64,000 bases of DNA from Methylobacterium sp. DB0501 (GTDB taxonomy: Bacteria; Pseudomonadota; Alphaproteobacteria; Rhizobiales; Beijerinckiaceae). The stretch spans positions 248,001-312,000 of the forward strand of contig NZ_JAAKGV010000001.1 in assembly GCF_011043735.1 (NCBI RefSeq). The letters are read 5' to 3'. Position numbers and translations under genes: made by a program. A model generated the notes under the pieces. The model searched no databases. It had not been told where the DNA came from and worked only from the letters and a program-made list of their open reading frames with translations. Positions 29,968-38,445 of the stretch are shown piece after piece (position 1 is the stretch's first letter; every line of letters starts with the position of its first letter).

Positions 29968-30386
29968 CAGAGGAGCGCCTCGGAGTAGATCGTATAGTGA
30001 AGCAGTGCTGTATGTTTTTCTTCTGATCCAATCGCCTGAAAAACTAAATTCATCAGGTATAAATGCTTGTCATCACTTGCAACTACAACGTCTTTAGAAA
30101 AAGCAGATGTATTGAGAGATGTCCAATTTCTCTCAAGGGTAAGTACGACATTATTTTGATCTTTAGTTGCAATATGAATCTGAGTCTTTACCTCGATAGA
30201 AAATCGATATTTAAAATATATCTTATAATCAGGTGCATTAGTAAAAGGGGCAATATGTATTAAACTATTGCTTGGTGCAACAATAATGCCGGACGATATT
30301 ATGGGATTTTCATCTATGTAAGAATTGAAACTTGAGTTTTTAGAAATGAAAGGGCGAGATGCATCTCCGTTTTCGTTATCAGACAT
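29967..30386 (-). CDS. unknown AT-rich protein, coupled to the coiled-coil gene
   Basis: The 139-residue product is predicted mostly beta, with many N, S, T and K residues (NPIISSGIIVAPSNSLIHIA, YFKYRFSIEVKTQIHIATKD). No family is recognized and no signal peptide or membrane segment is seen. Codon and base use are strikingly AT-rich compared with its neighbours, a sign of transfer. The ATG at 30386 was preferred; an ORF extension reaches 30452. It ends in TGATG with the membrane-anchored coiled-coil gene, so the pair probably acts together. Confidence 0.65.
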   Translation of the reverse strand: MSDNENGDASRPFISKNSSFNSYIDENPIISSGIIVAPSNSLIHIAPFTNAPDYKIYFKYRFSIEVKTQIHIATKDQNNVVLTLERNWTSLNTSAFSKDVVVASDDKHLYLMNLVFQAIGSEEKHTALLHYTIYSEALL

Positions 30387-30577
30387 CTTCGGTCTCGTCT
30401 CAGGCTGACATTGCATGCTGCAACCCGCGAATTTGGAGAGCTTACCTTCCAATTTCGCATCACTCCCTTACCCTTCCCGGCGATCGAGACCGGAAAGGGA
30501 GTTGCCTCGATCGTTATCACAGTTTCGCTTCGTGCGCCCTCGAAGTCGGCGCACGCGCATTTGGCCGATGGGCCGTG

Positions 30578-32560
30578 TTACGTCCCCACCTTCCCCCCAC
30601 CCCGCTTCGTGATCGCCAGCACCGCCGGGCGCGGCGGCAGGGCGGGGTCGAAATCGGGCCAGCGGGTCGCCGGGTTCTCGAAGGTGGCCGGCTGGGCGTT
30701 CGGGTCCTCCTCGTCGGCCTCGCCGGGATGCTGCACGGCGACGAAGAAGGTGGTGTCGTCGGGGGTGAAGTAGGGGCCGCACATCTCGGCCCCCAGCGGC
30801 ACCTGGAAGAAGTGCTTGGCGGTGCCGCGGCGGGCGCCGTCGGTCTCCATCGCCCAGATGCCGTCGGCGCGGCCGGTCTTCGACGGCGAGTTGCCGTCGG
30901 TGGCGACCCAGAGGCGGCCCTCGCCGTCGACGGCGCAATTGTCCGGCATGCCGAACCACCCGTCCTTCGTCGTTGCGGAGGAGAAGGTGGCGCCCACTGC
31001 CGCGACCGAAGGATCGCCGCAGCGCACCAGCACCTCCCAGGCGAAGCGGTCGGCCGCGAAGTCGCCGCCCTCGGGCGACAGCTCGACGATGTGGCCGAAG
31101 CGGTTGTCCGGCCGCGGGTTCGCGGCGTCGACCTGGTCGGCCTTGCGGCGCGTGTTGTTGGTCAGCATCACGTAGACCTTGCCGGTCTTCGGGTTGGCCT
31201 CGACGTCCTCCGGCCGGTCCATCTTGGTGGCGCCGAGGAGATCGGCGGCCCGGCGGGTCTCGATCAGCACGTCGGCCTGGTCGCGAAATCCGTTCTCCGG
31301 CGTCAGCGGGCCCTGCCCGAACACGACCGGCAGCCAGGTGCCGCGCCCGTCCGCGTCGAAGCGGGCGACCGACAGCGTGCCGGAATCGAGGATGTCGCGG
31401 TTCGCCGACCTGTCGGCGGTGTTTACCGCGTCCTTCGTGACGAAGCGGTAGACGTAGTCGAAGCGCTCGTCGTCGCCCTGGAACACCACGTAGCGGCCGT
31501 TCTTCGCCATCGCGCCCGCCGCACCCTCGTGCTTGAAGCGGCCCATGGCGGTGCGCTTGACCGGCACGCTCGTCGGGTCGAAGGGATCGATCTCGACGAC
31601 CCAGCCGAAGCGGTTCGGCTCGTTCGGCTCCCGTCCGAGGTCGAAGCGCTCGTGGAAGCGGGCCCAGCCGTAGAGGTTGCCCGGCATGCCGAGGCGCTTG
31701 TGGTTCTTCGCCTCGGCCGAGCCCTCGGGCAGGCGGCCCTCGAAGTAGTAGTTGACGTTCTCCTCGCAGGTCAGCCACGTGCCCCAGGGCGTGACGCCGC
31801 CCGCGCAGTTGTTGAGCATGCCGAGCACCGTCTTGCCCTCCGGGTCGGCGCTCGTGCGCAGGCGGTCGGAACCGGCGGCGGGGCCGGCGAGCCGCATCGG
31901 GGTCGTCGCGGTGATGCGGCGGGCGTAAGGCGAGTTCGGCACGACGCGCCAGCGCCCGCCCTCGCGCATCACCTCGATCACCGAGCCGCCATGGGCCGCC
32001 ATCTCGATGTCGACGAGGTCGCGGTTCATGCCGGCGAACGCGGCCTTGCCGTCCTGCCGGCCGAGGCCGGGAAACATCAGCTCCTCGTTCGTGTATTCGT
32101 GGTTGACGACGAGGAGGCCGTGCCCGGCGGGATCGCGCGCGCCGGGCAGGGGGAAGAACCCCAGGAAGTCGTTGTTGTAGCCGAATTGCTGCGCTTGCGC
32201 GGCGGCGCTCTGCCGATGCGGGTCGAAGGCCGGAGCGCCGGGCAGGACCGGATCGCCCCAGCGGATCAGCACCTCGGCGTCGTGGCCCTCGGCCACGTGG
32301 TGGCGCTCGTCGGCGCCGGCCGGCAACTCGCGGAACGGGAAGGTCTCGGGCGCGCTCTCCGCCGCCGCCACGGCCCGGGGCCCCAGCGTCGCCGAGATCG
32401 CCGCGACGGCAAGGCTCCCGGCCAAGCCCCCGCGCAGGATCTCGCGCCGGTCGAAGCGCCGGGCCACGACCTCGCCGAGGGTCGGGTTCGGGCTCGGGTT
32501 CGAGCCGGCATCCTCGGCCGCTTCGGCCTGCTGCGATCGGTTCAGCGACGGCTGTGTCAT
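30578..32560 (-). CDS. PhoX family alkaline phosphatase (Tat-exported)
   Basis: The 660-residue protein has a Tat-type signal (RFDRREILRGGLAGSLAVAA, about residues 35-70) and the PhoX/DUF839 fold. Visible family segments are VNHEYTNEE, NNCAGGVTPWGTWLTCEENVNYYF, MGRFKHEGAAGA, TKMDRPEDVEANPKTGKVY and WFGMPDNCAVDGEGRLW. The glutamates and cysteines in these are ligands of the Ca/Fe centre in known PhoX enzymes. It would release phosphate from organic esters in the periplasm. No clear Pho box was found upstream. Confidence 0.88.
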   Translation of the reverse strand: MTQPSLNRSQQAEAAEDAGSNPSPNPTLGEVVARRFDRREILRGGLAGSLAVAAISATLGPRAVAAAESAPETFPFRELPAGADERHHVAEGHDAEVLIRWGDPVLPGAPAFDPHRQSAAAQAQQFGYNNDFLGFFPLPGARDPAGHGLLVVNHEYTNEELMFPGLGRQDGKAAFAGMNRDLVDIEMAAHGGSVIEVMREGGRWRVVPNSPYARRITATTPMRLAGPAAGSDRLRTSADPEGKTVLGMLNNCAGGVTPWGTWLTCEENVNYYFEGRLPEGSAEAKNHKRLGMPGNLYGWARFHERFDLGREPNEPNRFGWVVEIDPFDPTSVPVKRTAMGRFKHEGAAGAMAKNGRYVVFQGDDERFDYVYRFVTKDAVNTADRSANRDILDSGTLSVARFDADGRGTWLPVVFGQGPLTPENGFRDQADVLIETRRAADLLGATKMDRPEDVEANPKTGKVYVMLTNNTRRKADQVDAANPRPDNRFGHIVELSPEGGDFAADRFAWEVLVRCGDPSVAAVGATFSSATTKDGWFGMPDNCAVDGEGRLWVATDGNSPSKTGRADGIWAMETDGARRGTAKHFFQVPLGAEMCGPYFTPDDTTFFVAVQHPGEADEEDPNAQPATFENPATRWPDFDPALPPRPAVLAITKRGGGKVGT

Positions 32561-32654
32561 CGGGTCCCCTCGGCGCTCCCGCTGTGTCGACGAGCCGCGA
32601 GCTTACCCTGGGGACCGTGGCGGCCGGATGACGATGGGCGCCGCCGCGTCCGCG

Positions 32655-32702
32655 ACGATGACCAACGCCGCATCCGCGACGATGATCAACGCCGCATCCG
32701 CG
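32655..32702. repeat. two tandem 24-bp units at the 3' end of the small exported-protein gene
   Basis: The unit ACGATGACCAACGCCGCATC plus CGCG is repeated with one base change at 32655-32678 and 32679-32702. A diverged third copy lies just before. The stop codon of the small exported-protein gene (32686-32688) lies in the second unit, so unit number could alter its C-terminus. Confidence 0.6.
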
Positions 32703-32949
32703 GCCGGGCCGGGAGGGCGCGCAAGGACCCCGTGGTCTCGGGCACGAACCACGGCGCCGGCCGGTCGAGCGGGCGGGCCTCGGCGGGGGAGCGGGCGGTG
32801 GCGTAGGGGTTGGTGACGTAGCTGCTCATGAAGGCGCCGCCGGCCGGCTCGCGGTCGCCGCCATGGGCGTGGGCGGCGGAGAGGGGCAGGACGGCGAGGG
32901 CGACCGCGGCGGCAGCCGTGACGAACCGGGACGAGGTGAAGCGGGACAT
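32686..32949 (-). CDS. small exported protein upstream of phoX
   Basis: The 87-residue product has a signal peptide (RFTSSRFVTAAAAVALAVLPLSAAHA, cut before HGG). The mature part contains GGAFMSSYVTNPYATARS and a basic tail. No family is recognized. It lies 126 bases upstream of phoX on the same strand and might be co-transcribed. The gene's 3' end consists of tandem repeats, so its C-terminus may be variable. Confidence 0.6.
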   Translation of the reverse strand: MSRFTSSRFVTAAAAVALAVLPLSAAHAHGGDREPAGGAFMSSYVTNPYATARSPAEARPLDRPAPWFVPETTGSLRALPARPRMRR

Positions 32950-33143
32950 GGCGACCTCCGGCCGCATCCGATCCGGCGTCTCACATGGGCGCGGCGGGCG
33001 CGTAGGGGCCCCCAGCGGGCTCGGGCGGCACGGGTGGAATATGGGGCCGGCGCGTGCGAATCCCTGTGCGCGGGCGCACCCGGTCGATCAACGGCCGGAA
33101 GGCCTTCTTCCATCAACGGCTTGGGCCCCGTATCACGCCCGCC

Positions 33144-33467
33144 TCACGGCAACAGGTGCGCGTCCAGCCAGGGCCGGGGAGCGGGGGGCGGCAGGCGGTC
33201 TGCGATCCAGTCGGTTCCTGCGTCCGGGGTGTCGAACAAAGGCGCGCGGGCCAATCCTTCGCAGGGGCCGTAGGTCTCGGTCACCCGCCACTTGTGCCGG
33301 TGCTCGGGCGCGTGCGGCGTGCCGGGCTCCAGGCGGACCAGCACCGAGACGAGCTCGTCACCGAGATAGATCAGGCAGCCATCCTGCTCCGTCCCGCCAC
33401 GGTTCATCTGAACGTGGCGCCGGGTCAACCTGTCCGCCGGGATCCTCTGGGTGCGCTGCCCGAACAT
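33144..33467 (-). CDS. hypothetical protein, 107 residues
   Basis: The product is polar, with a CLIYLGDELVSVLVRLE beta stretch and an HRHKWRVTETYGPCEG segment. No known family, signal or membrane segment is seen. Genome-like codon use and the lack of a better frame support it. The alternative is chance open frame in GC-rich DNA. Confidence 0.5.
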   Translation of the reverse strand: MFGQRTQRIPADRLTRRHVQMNRGGTEQDGCLIYLGDELVSVLVRLEPGTPHAPEHRHKWRVTETYGPCEGLARAPLFDTPDAGTDWIADRLPPPAPRPWLDAHLLP

Positions 33468-33889
33468 CGTGCTCCTCGCATGCCGTCTCCATGATCTAAC
33501 ACATCGAGCCTAAGGAATATTGAAATGAAATCGAACAATTCTCCGGAGCCGTAGCCGCCCCCGCTCGACTTCACGTTTCCTTGCGCCAGCGAGGCATCGG
33601 CGACGGATTTTGCAACCAGAAATTGGTTAAACAACCGTAAATAGTAACATCTCGATTGATCGTGGCACAACTCGATCGCGCGCTCAAGCCTGGAGACCTG
33701 GACGCTCGATTGCCGAGCCCGGCCCTGCCTGCCGTCCCGTTCTCGCCATGACTGGCCGCGCGGCGCCGGAACGAAGCGGATTTCCGATCGCTCGGCGATT
33801 GCGTCGCAATCGCCGAGCGATCGGAAATCGTATGAAACCTGCTAAGCACCCGGCCGGGCACCGGAATGCCGGGCCGGCGGGAGGAGCGG
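33468..33889. other. intergenic region before the decarboxylase gene
   Basis: This 422-base gap is AT-richer between 33490 and 33680 and holds a large palindrome at 33779-33829. A minus-strand open frame at 33425-33670 was judged not real. No promoter can be assigned with confidence. Confidence 0.4.
33779..33829. repeat. perfect palindrome with 25-bp arms
   Basis: Arms 33779-33803 and 33805-33829 are perfectly complementary around a single T. The core GCTCGGCGATTG / CAATCGCCGAGC recurs at 56996-57034 and the outer TTTCCG/CGGAAA arms at 23898-23933. It is a dispersed intergenic palindrome family of this genome. Confidence 0.75.
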
Positions 33890-35308
33890 ATGGACGACGA
33901 GACGTTTCGGGCCTGGGCGCACCGGGCCGCCGACTGGTCGGTGGATTACCTGTCGAGCGTCGGCGAGCGGCCGGTGCGGGCCCAGGTGGCGCCGGGCGAG
34001 ATCTTCCGCCAGCTTCCCGCGACCCCCCCGGCGGCGGGCGAGGCGATGGAGCGGATCTTCGCCGACCTCGACCGGGTGGTGATGCCGGGCATGACCCACT
34101 GGCAGCACCCGCGCTTCTTCGCCTATTTCCCGGCCAATGCCAGCCCGCCCTCCCTGGTGGCGGAGTTCGTCACCGCGGCGCTCGCCGCCCAGTGCATGCT
34201 CTGGCAGACTTCGCCGGCCGCGACCGAACTCGAGACCCGGGTGATGGACTGGCTGCGCCAGATGATCGGCCTGCCCCAAAGCTTCTCCGGCGTGATCCAG
34301 GATTCGGCGTCGGGGGCGACGCTCGCCGCCCTCCTCACCGCCCGCGAGCGGGCGCTCGGCTTCACCGGCAACGCGCAGGGGCTTGCCGGCGGGCCGACCT
34401 TGCGGGTCTACGCCTCCGAGCAGGTGCATTCCTCGGTCGACAAGGCGGTCCGCATCGCCGGAATCGGCGATGCCAACCTGGTGCGGATCCCGGTCTCGGG
34501 GCCTCTCTACGGCATGAACCCGGACGCCCTCGACGCGGCGATCCGGGCCGACCGCGAGGCGGGGCACGTGCCGGCCGCGATCGTCGCGTGCCTCGGCGGC
34601 ACCGGCATCGGCGCCTGCGACCCGATCGAGGCCGTTGCCGCCGTGGCGCGCCGGCACGGCGTCTTCCTCCACGTCGACGCCGCCTGGGCCGGCAGCGCGA
34701 TGATTTGCCCCGAATTCCGCGACCTGATGCGCGGCGCGGACGCCGCCGACAGCCTGGTCTTCAACCCGCACAAGTGGCTGTTCACCCATTTCGACTGCTC
34801 GGCCCATTTCGTGCGCGATCCCAAGGCCCTGACCGACACGCTGGGCCTGCGGCCCTCCTACCTGCGCACGCTGGGCCATGACGGCGTCGTCGACTACAAC
34901 GAGTGGTCGATTCCCCTCGGCCGCCGCTTCCGGGCGCTGAAGCTGTGGTTCGTGATCCGCTCCTACGGCGTCGAGACGCTGCAGGGCATGATCCGCGACC
35001 ACGTCGCCTGGGCGCGGGAACTGGCGGGGATCATCGACGCCGATCCCGACTTCGAGCTGACCTCGGCGCCGATCCTGTCGCTGTTCAGCTTCCGCTACGC
35101 CCCCGCCGGTGCCGACGACCTCGACGCGCTCAACGCCCGCCTCGTCGAGCGCATCAACGACGACGGCCGCACCTACCTGACCCAGACCCGGCACGACGGC
35201 CGCTTCGTCATCCGCTTCCAGGTCGGCCAGACCACGACGACGCGGGCGGACGTGATGACCGCGTGGGACGCGGTGCGGGAGATCGCGGCGGGGTTGCGGG
35301 CGGGGTGA
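33890..35308 (+). CDS. aromatic-L-amino-acid decarboxylase-type PLP enzyme
   Basis: The 472-residue group II decarboxylase shows the family segments MTHWQHPRFFAYFPANAS, QDSASGATLAALLTAR, HVDAAWAGSAMICPEFR and the PLP-lysine motif NPHKWLFTHFDCSA. These enzymes convert DOPA, tryptophan, tyrosine or phenylalanine to the amine; the substrate here cannot be decided. GAGGAGCGG directly precedes the ATG at 33890, which fixes the start. The gene stands alone, between a palindrome and an AT-rich gap. Confidence 0.9.
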   Translation: MDDETFRAWAHRAADWSVDYLSSVGERPVRAQVAPGEIFRQLPATPPAAGEAMERIFADLDRVVMPGMTHWQHPRFFAYFPANASPPSLVAEFVTAALAAQCMLWQTSPAATELETRVMDWLRQMIGLPQSFSGVIQDSASGATLAALLTARERALGFTGNAQGLAGGPTLRVYASEQVHSSVDKAVRIAGIGDANLVRIPVSGPLYGMNPDALDAAIRADREAGHVPAAIVACLGGTGIGACDPIEAVAAVARRHGVFLHVDAAWAGSAMICPEFRDLMRGADAADSLVFNPHKWLFTHFDCSAHFVRDPKALTDTLGLRPSYLRTLGHDGVVDYNEWSIPLGRRFRALKLWFVIRSYGVETLQGMIRDHVAWARELAGIIDADPDFELTSAPILSLFSFRYAPAGADDLDALNARLVERINDDGRTYLTQTRHDGRFVIRFQVGQTTTTRADVMTAWDAVREIAAGLRAG

Positions 35309-35812
35309 GTGGGGCCCGCCGGGGCAGGTTCGCGGGCTGGCCGTGTCGCATCCGGGAAGGTGCGGGCGGCCGGCCCTCCCGCGGCGAGCGTCGTCCCGCC
35401 CGCCCGAGGTCGACCGGCCGAGTCGCCCGGCGGACGGTGCGATGCGTGTTGCGGCCGGCCGGGGCCCCGCATGAGCCAAGTCGATGAATTGATTCGCCCA
35501 TGACCTCTCCGTCATCGCCGGCGCCAAGGCTTCTTGGAAACAAAAAGAAACGATATTAAATAATATCATTGCTATTTTGCAAATATTATTGCAATAACAT
35601 GTCAATAAATGCATATTTATGTATTTATTACAAGCAATAAATTTACAATATACAAAATATATTGGATAACATTGAACGATCTTGTCGAATTATTATAGCA
35701 AAACGTGACGCGGCATGCTGATTTAGATAGTCAATTAACAGTAAAAAATGTGAAAATATGCTTTATATATCCAGAAATTAATTTTATGATAATGATGCAT
35801 GGGAGTATTCCA
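35309..35812. other. gap with an AT-rich half, possible island boundary
   Basis: The first 200 bases have normal composition and hold no gene. From about 35530 to 35812 the DNA is strongly AT-rich, with many TATT and ATAA runs and no coding potential. Such sharp changes often mark transferred segments or contain a promoter silenced by nucleoid proteins. The phospholipase-D-like gene starts at its right edge. Confidence 0.55.
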
Positions 35813-37549
35813 ATGTCGATCGAAATCGTCGTGCGTCCGAGCGTGGACAGCGTGCTCATCGCTTGGAACGTGGACTTCATCGCAGGCTGTCGCGGCTTCG
35901 CCCTGACCCGACGGGTGAAGCGGGGAGCCGCCAGCCCACCGAGCCCGACGGCGACCGCGCCGGACGCCGAGGGGTTCGCCATCGAGGTGGTGTCGAGCTG
36001 GGTCGGGTTCGCGGGTGGGCCATCCGTCGATTCCGGCACGCGCAAGCCGACGACGGAATGGCCGATCCAGAAATATCTGTGGTCCGACTTCATGGTCGAT
36101 CCGGGCGACCAAGTCGCCTACCGCGTGACGCCGATGCTCGGGGCAGCCGGTGCGCTCACCGAGGACACGGCGAACGCCTCTGCCTGGAGCGAGGTGGTCG
36201 AGGTCGGCGCCGAGACCGCGGGACGGATCTCCTGCTCCTTCAACCGCGGCATCGTGGCGAGCCAATGGCTCGCGCGACTGCTGCCGGAGGCCCATCCCGA
36301 CCAGGCGCTGCGCGAGATCATCGCCACTCCGGGCAACAAGATCCGCAACTTCCTCGGCGGTCCGGTGCGCGACAGGCTGACCGGCCTGCTCGCGGATACC
36401 GACAAGAGCGGCGGGCACGTCTTCGCCGCCCTGTTCGAACTCGACGACCCGGAGCTGATCCCGCTGCTTCAGGCCTTCGGCACGCGCGCGCACATCGTGC
36501 TCGGCAACGGCAGCGTGAAGCACAAAGGCGACGACGAGAACGCCGGTGCGCGCGCCGATCTCGCGATGTGCGACCTCCATGACCGGATGACCTCGCCGCG
36601 AGCGCTCGCGCACAACAAGTTCCTGGTGATCTGCGACGCGCACCAAACGCCGTCGGCGGTCTGGACCGGCAGCACCAACTGGACGAAGACCGGTCTGTGC
36701 ACCCAGGCCAACAACGCGGTCCTGGTGCGCAACCCCGCCCTGGCGCACCAGTATCTCGAGCAGTGGAAAACGCTGGTCGCTTGCGAGGATGCGTCGCCCG
36801 CCAGCCTGCTGACCGCGAACGGCATGCCGCGCACCGCGGGCGACCTCGCCGGTACCACGCTCTGGTTCACGCCCATGCATGGCCAGCTCGACCTCGAGCA
36901 GGCCGGCGAGATCATCCGGGGCGCCAAGGACGGCATCCTGTTCCTGATGTTCAATCCCGGCCCACGCGGGACGCTGTTCAACGACATCGTCGATCTCGCC
37001 TCGCCGAGCGGCCAGCATTACGACCCCGACCTCTACATCCAGGGCGTGCTGAACCAGGATCCCGGTACCGCGAAGAATCCGGTCACCCTGTTCAACCGCG
37101 GCGACAGGATCGACGCGAATGCCGATGTCGTCCTGCCGGCCGCCATCAAGGACCCGTTCGCGTATTGGCACGACGAGCTGCTCAAGCTGCCGCGCACCTT
37201 CGCCATGGTGCACAGCAAGGTCATCGTCGTCGATCCGTACGGCGAGCGTCCGGTGGTGATGACGGGATCGCACAACATGGGGCCGAAGGCGAGCGGGGTG
37301 AACGACGAGAACCTGCTCATCATCGAGGGCGATCGCGATCTGGCGAGCCAGTACGCGGGCCACATCATGCAGGTCTACAGCCAGTACCGCTGGCGCCAGT
37401 CGGTGCAGGCGGAGGACGGCAGGCCGCGCTGGGCCGGCCTCGCCGACGATGATTCGTGGCAGATCGGTGCTCCCGCATCGGATGCCGGTGCGAACAGGCG
37501 GCGCGAGCGCGAACTCCAGTTCTGGTTCGGCACGGCGACGGGGAGCTGA
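35813..37549 (+). CDS. phospholipase D-like (HKD) protein
   Basis: The 578-residue protein carries two PLD half-sites: HNKFLVICDAHQTPSAVWTGSTNWT (about 266-290) and VHSKVIVVD, followed by VVMTGSHNMGPKASGVNDEN (about 466-496). Each contains the HxK of the HKD motif plus downstream S/N-type residues. The N-terminal 140 residues look like a beta-sandwich (fibronectin-like) domain. No signal peptide is seen. PLD-fold enzymes cleave phosphodiesters in lipids or nucleic acids; the substrate is unknown. GGGAG precedes the ATG at 35813. A histidine phosphatase gene follows after two bases, so they form an operon. Confidence 0.85.
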   Translation: MSIEIVVRPSVDSVLIAWNVDFIAGCRGFALTRRVKRGAASPPSPTATAPDAEGFAIEVVSSWVGFAGGPSVDSGTRKPTTEWPIQKYLWSDFMVDPGDQVAYRVTPMLGAAGALTEDTANASAWSEVVEVGAETAGRISCSFNRGIVASQWLARLLPEAHPDQALREIIATPGNKIRNFLGGPVRDRLTGLLADTDKSGGHVFAALFELDDPELIPLLQAFGTRAHIVLGNGSVKHKGDDENAGARADLAMCDLHDRMTSPRALAHNKFLVICDAHQTPSAVWTGSTNWTKTGLCTQANNAVLVRNPALAHQYLEQWKTLVACEDASPASLLTANGMPRTAGDLAGTTLWFTPMHGQLDLEQAGEIIRGAKDGILFLMFNPGPRGTLFNDIVDLASPSGQHYDPDLYIQGVLNQDPGTAKNPVTLFNRGDRIDANADVVLPAAIKDPFAYWHDELLKLPRTFAMVHSKVIVVDPYGERPVVMTGSHNMGPKASGVNDENLLIIEGDRDLASQYAGHIMQVYSQYRWRQSVQAEDGRPRWAGLADDDSWQIGAPASDAGANRRRERELQFWFGTATGS

Positions 37550-37551
37550 CG

Positions 37552-38085
37552 GTGACCGCCACCTGCACGAAGCTCATGATCATCCGCCACGCCGAGAAGC
37601 CCGACAAGCTCGCCGGGATCTCCGGCGTCACCGAGGCCGGCGAGACGGATCGGGACGACCTGACCGTCAGGGGCTGGCAGCGGGCGGGGGCGCTCGTCCA
37701 CTTCTTCAATCCCGCGACGCCGGTCGGCCCGACGCCGGGCCTCGCCGTGCCGGGAGCGATCTTCGCCACATCGCCGAACGGGGACAGTCCGAGCAAGCGG
37801 CCGCTGCACACGGTCTCCCCGCTCGCAGCCGATCTCGGACTCCGCGTGCGCACGGATTTCACCGTCCATCAGGAGAACGACCTGATCGCCGCCGCGCTCC
37901 GCGCCGCGAAGACGGTCCTGGTCTGCTGGCATCACGAGCGCATTGCGAAGCTCGCCGCGCCACTCGGCATCACGATCGCGCCGTGGCCGGACGACGTGTT
38001 CGACCGCGTGCTGCTCTTCGATGCCGCCGGTGCGGGCTGGAGCACCGGCACGCTTCGACAGCATCTGCTTCCGGGCGACGCCTGA
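37552..38085 (+). CDS. histidine phosphatase superfamily protein
   Basis: The 177-residue protein starts with KLMIIRHAEKPDK, the RHxE motif of the phosphoglycerate-mutase-like phosphatase family. VCWHHERIAKLA supplies the second catalytic histidine. The GTG at 37552 follows the stop of the PLD-like gene by two bases with GGGGAGCTGA before it. Other RHG phosphatases act on phosphohistidine, sugar phosphates or nucleotides. Its pairing with a PLD-like enzyme suggests successive steps on a phosphodiester, but this is inference. Confidence 0.8.
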   Translation: MTATCTKLMIIRHAEKPDKLAGISGVTEAGETDRDDLTVRGWQRAGALVHFFNPATPVGPTPGLAVPGAIFATSPNGDSPSKRPLHTVSPLAADLGLRVRTDFTVHQENDLIAAALRAAKTVLVCWHHERIAKLAAPLGITIAPWPDDVFDRVLLFDAAGAGWSTGTLRQHLLPGDA

Positions 38086-38149
38086 TGATCCCGGGCGGGC
38101 CGGCGCCCACACTACCCCGGGCCATGTCGCGTCCTGGCCGCTCCTCCGT

Positions 38150-38349
38150 CCCACCCGCCCCGGCGGGCGGCGCAACACCGCCTCCACCTCCTCGCGGGTC
38201 TCGCCCCGCACCGCGTAGCCCATCGCCTCGACGCGCGCGATCGGCGCCGGGCTGTCCTCGGCCGCGCAGGCAGCCCAGGCCGCCAGCCGCTCGTTCATCG
38301 TGTGGAGTTCGGCGGACGGGTTGCGGTGAGGGACGGTCGTGTCGCCCAT
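38150..38349 (-). other. possible 5' remnant of a small gene
   Basis: The minus frame starting at 38349 reads MGDTTVPHRNPSAELHTMNE then RLAAWAACAAEDSPAPIARV and EAMGYAVRGETREEVEAVLR, which looks like a natural helical protein. The frame then continues without a stop through the antisense of the phosphatase gene, as if its 3' end were replaced. It may be a small gene cut off when the PLD/phosphatase segment arrived. Confidence 0.35.
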
Positions 38350-38384
38350 GAGACGGCCTCATTCCCGGCAGGATCTTGCCGGCG

Positions 38385-38432
38385 TGACGACACAGGGTCA
38401 ACGCGCCGGCAGCCGTCATGGTTGTGTCGTCA
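38385..38432. promoter_or_regulatory. 10-bp inverted repeat
   Basis: TGACGACACA (38385-38394) and TGTGTCGTCA (38423-38432) are perfectly complementary with a 28-base spacer. It lies just after the end of the aldo/keto reductase gene and before the possible remnant gene, so it may be an operator or a weak terminator. Confidence 0.35.
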
Positions 38433-38445
38433 TGGCGTTCCGCCC

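Noticed and set aside
33425..33670. 81-residue minus-strand frame
   Set aside because: No family, ribosome site or sensible start; it crosses the AT-rich gap and overlaps the start of the 107-residue gene.
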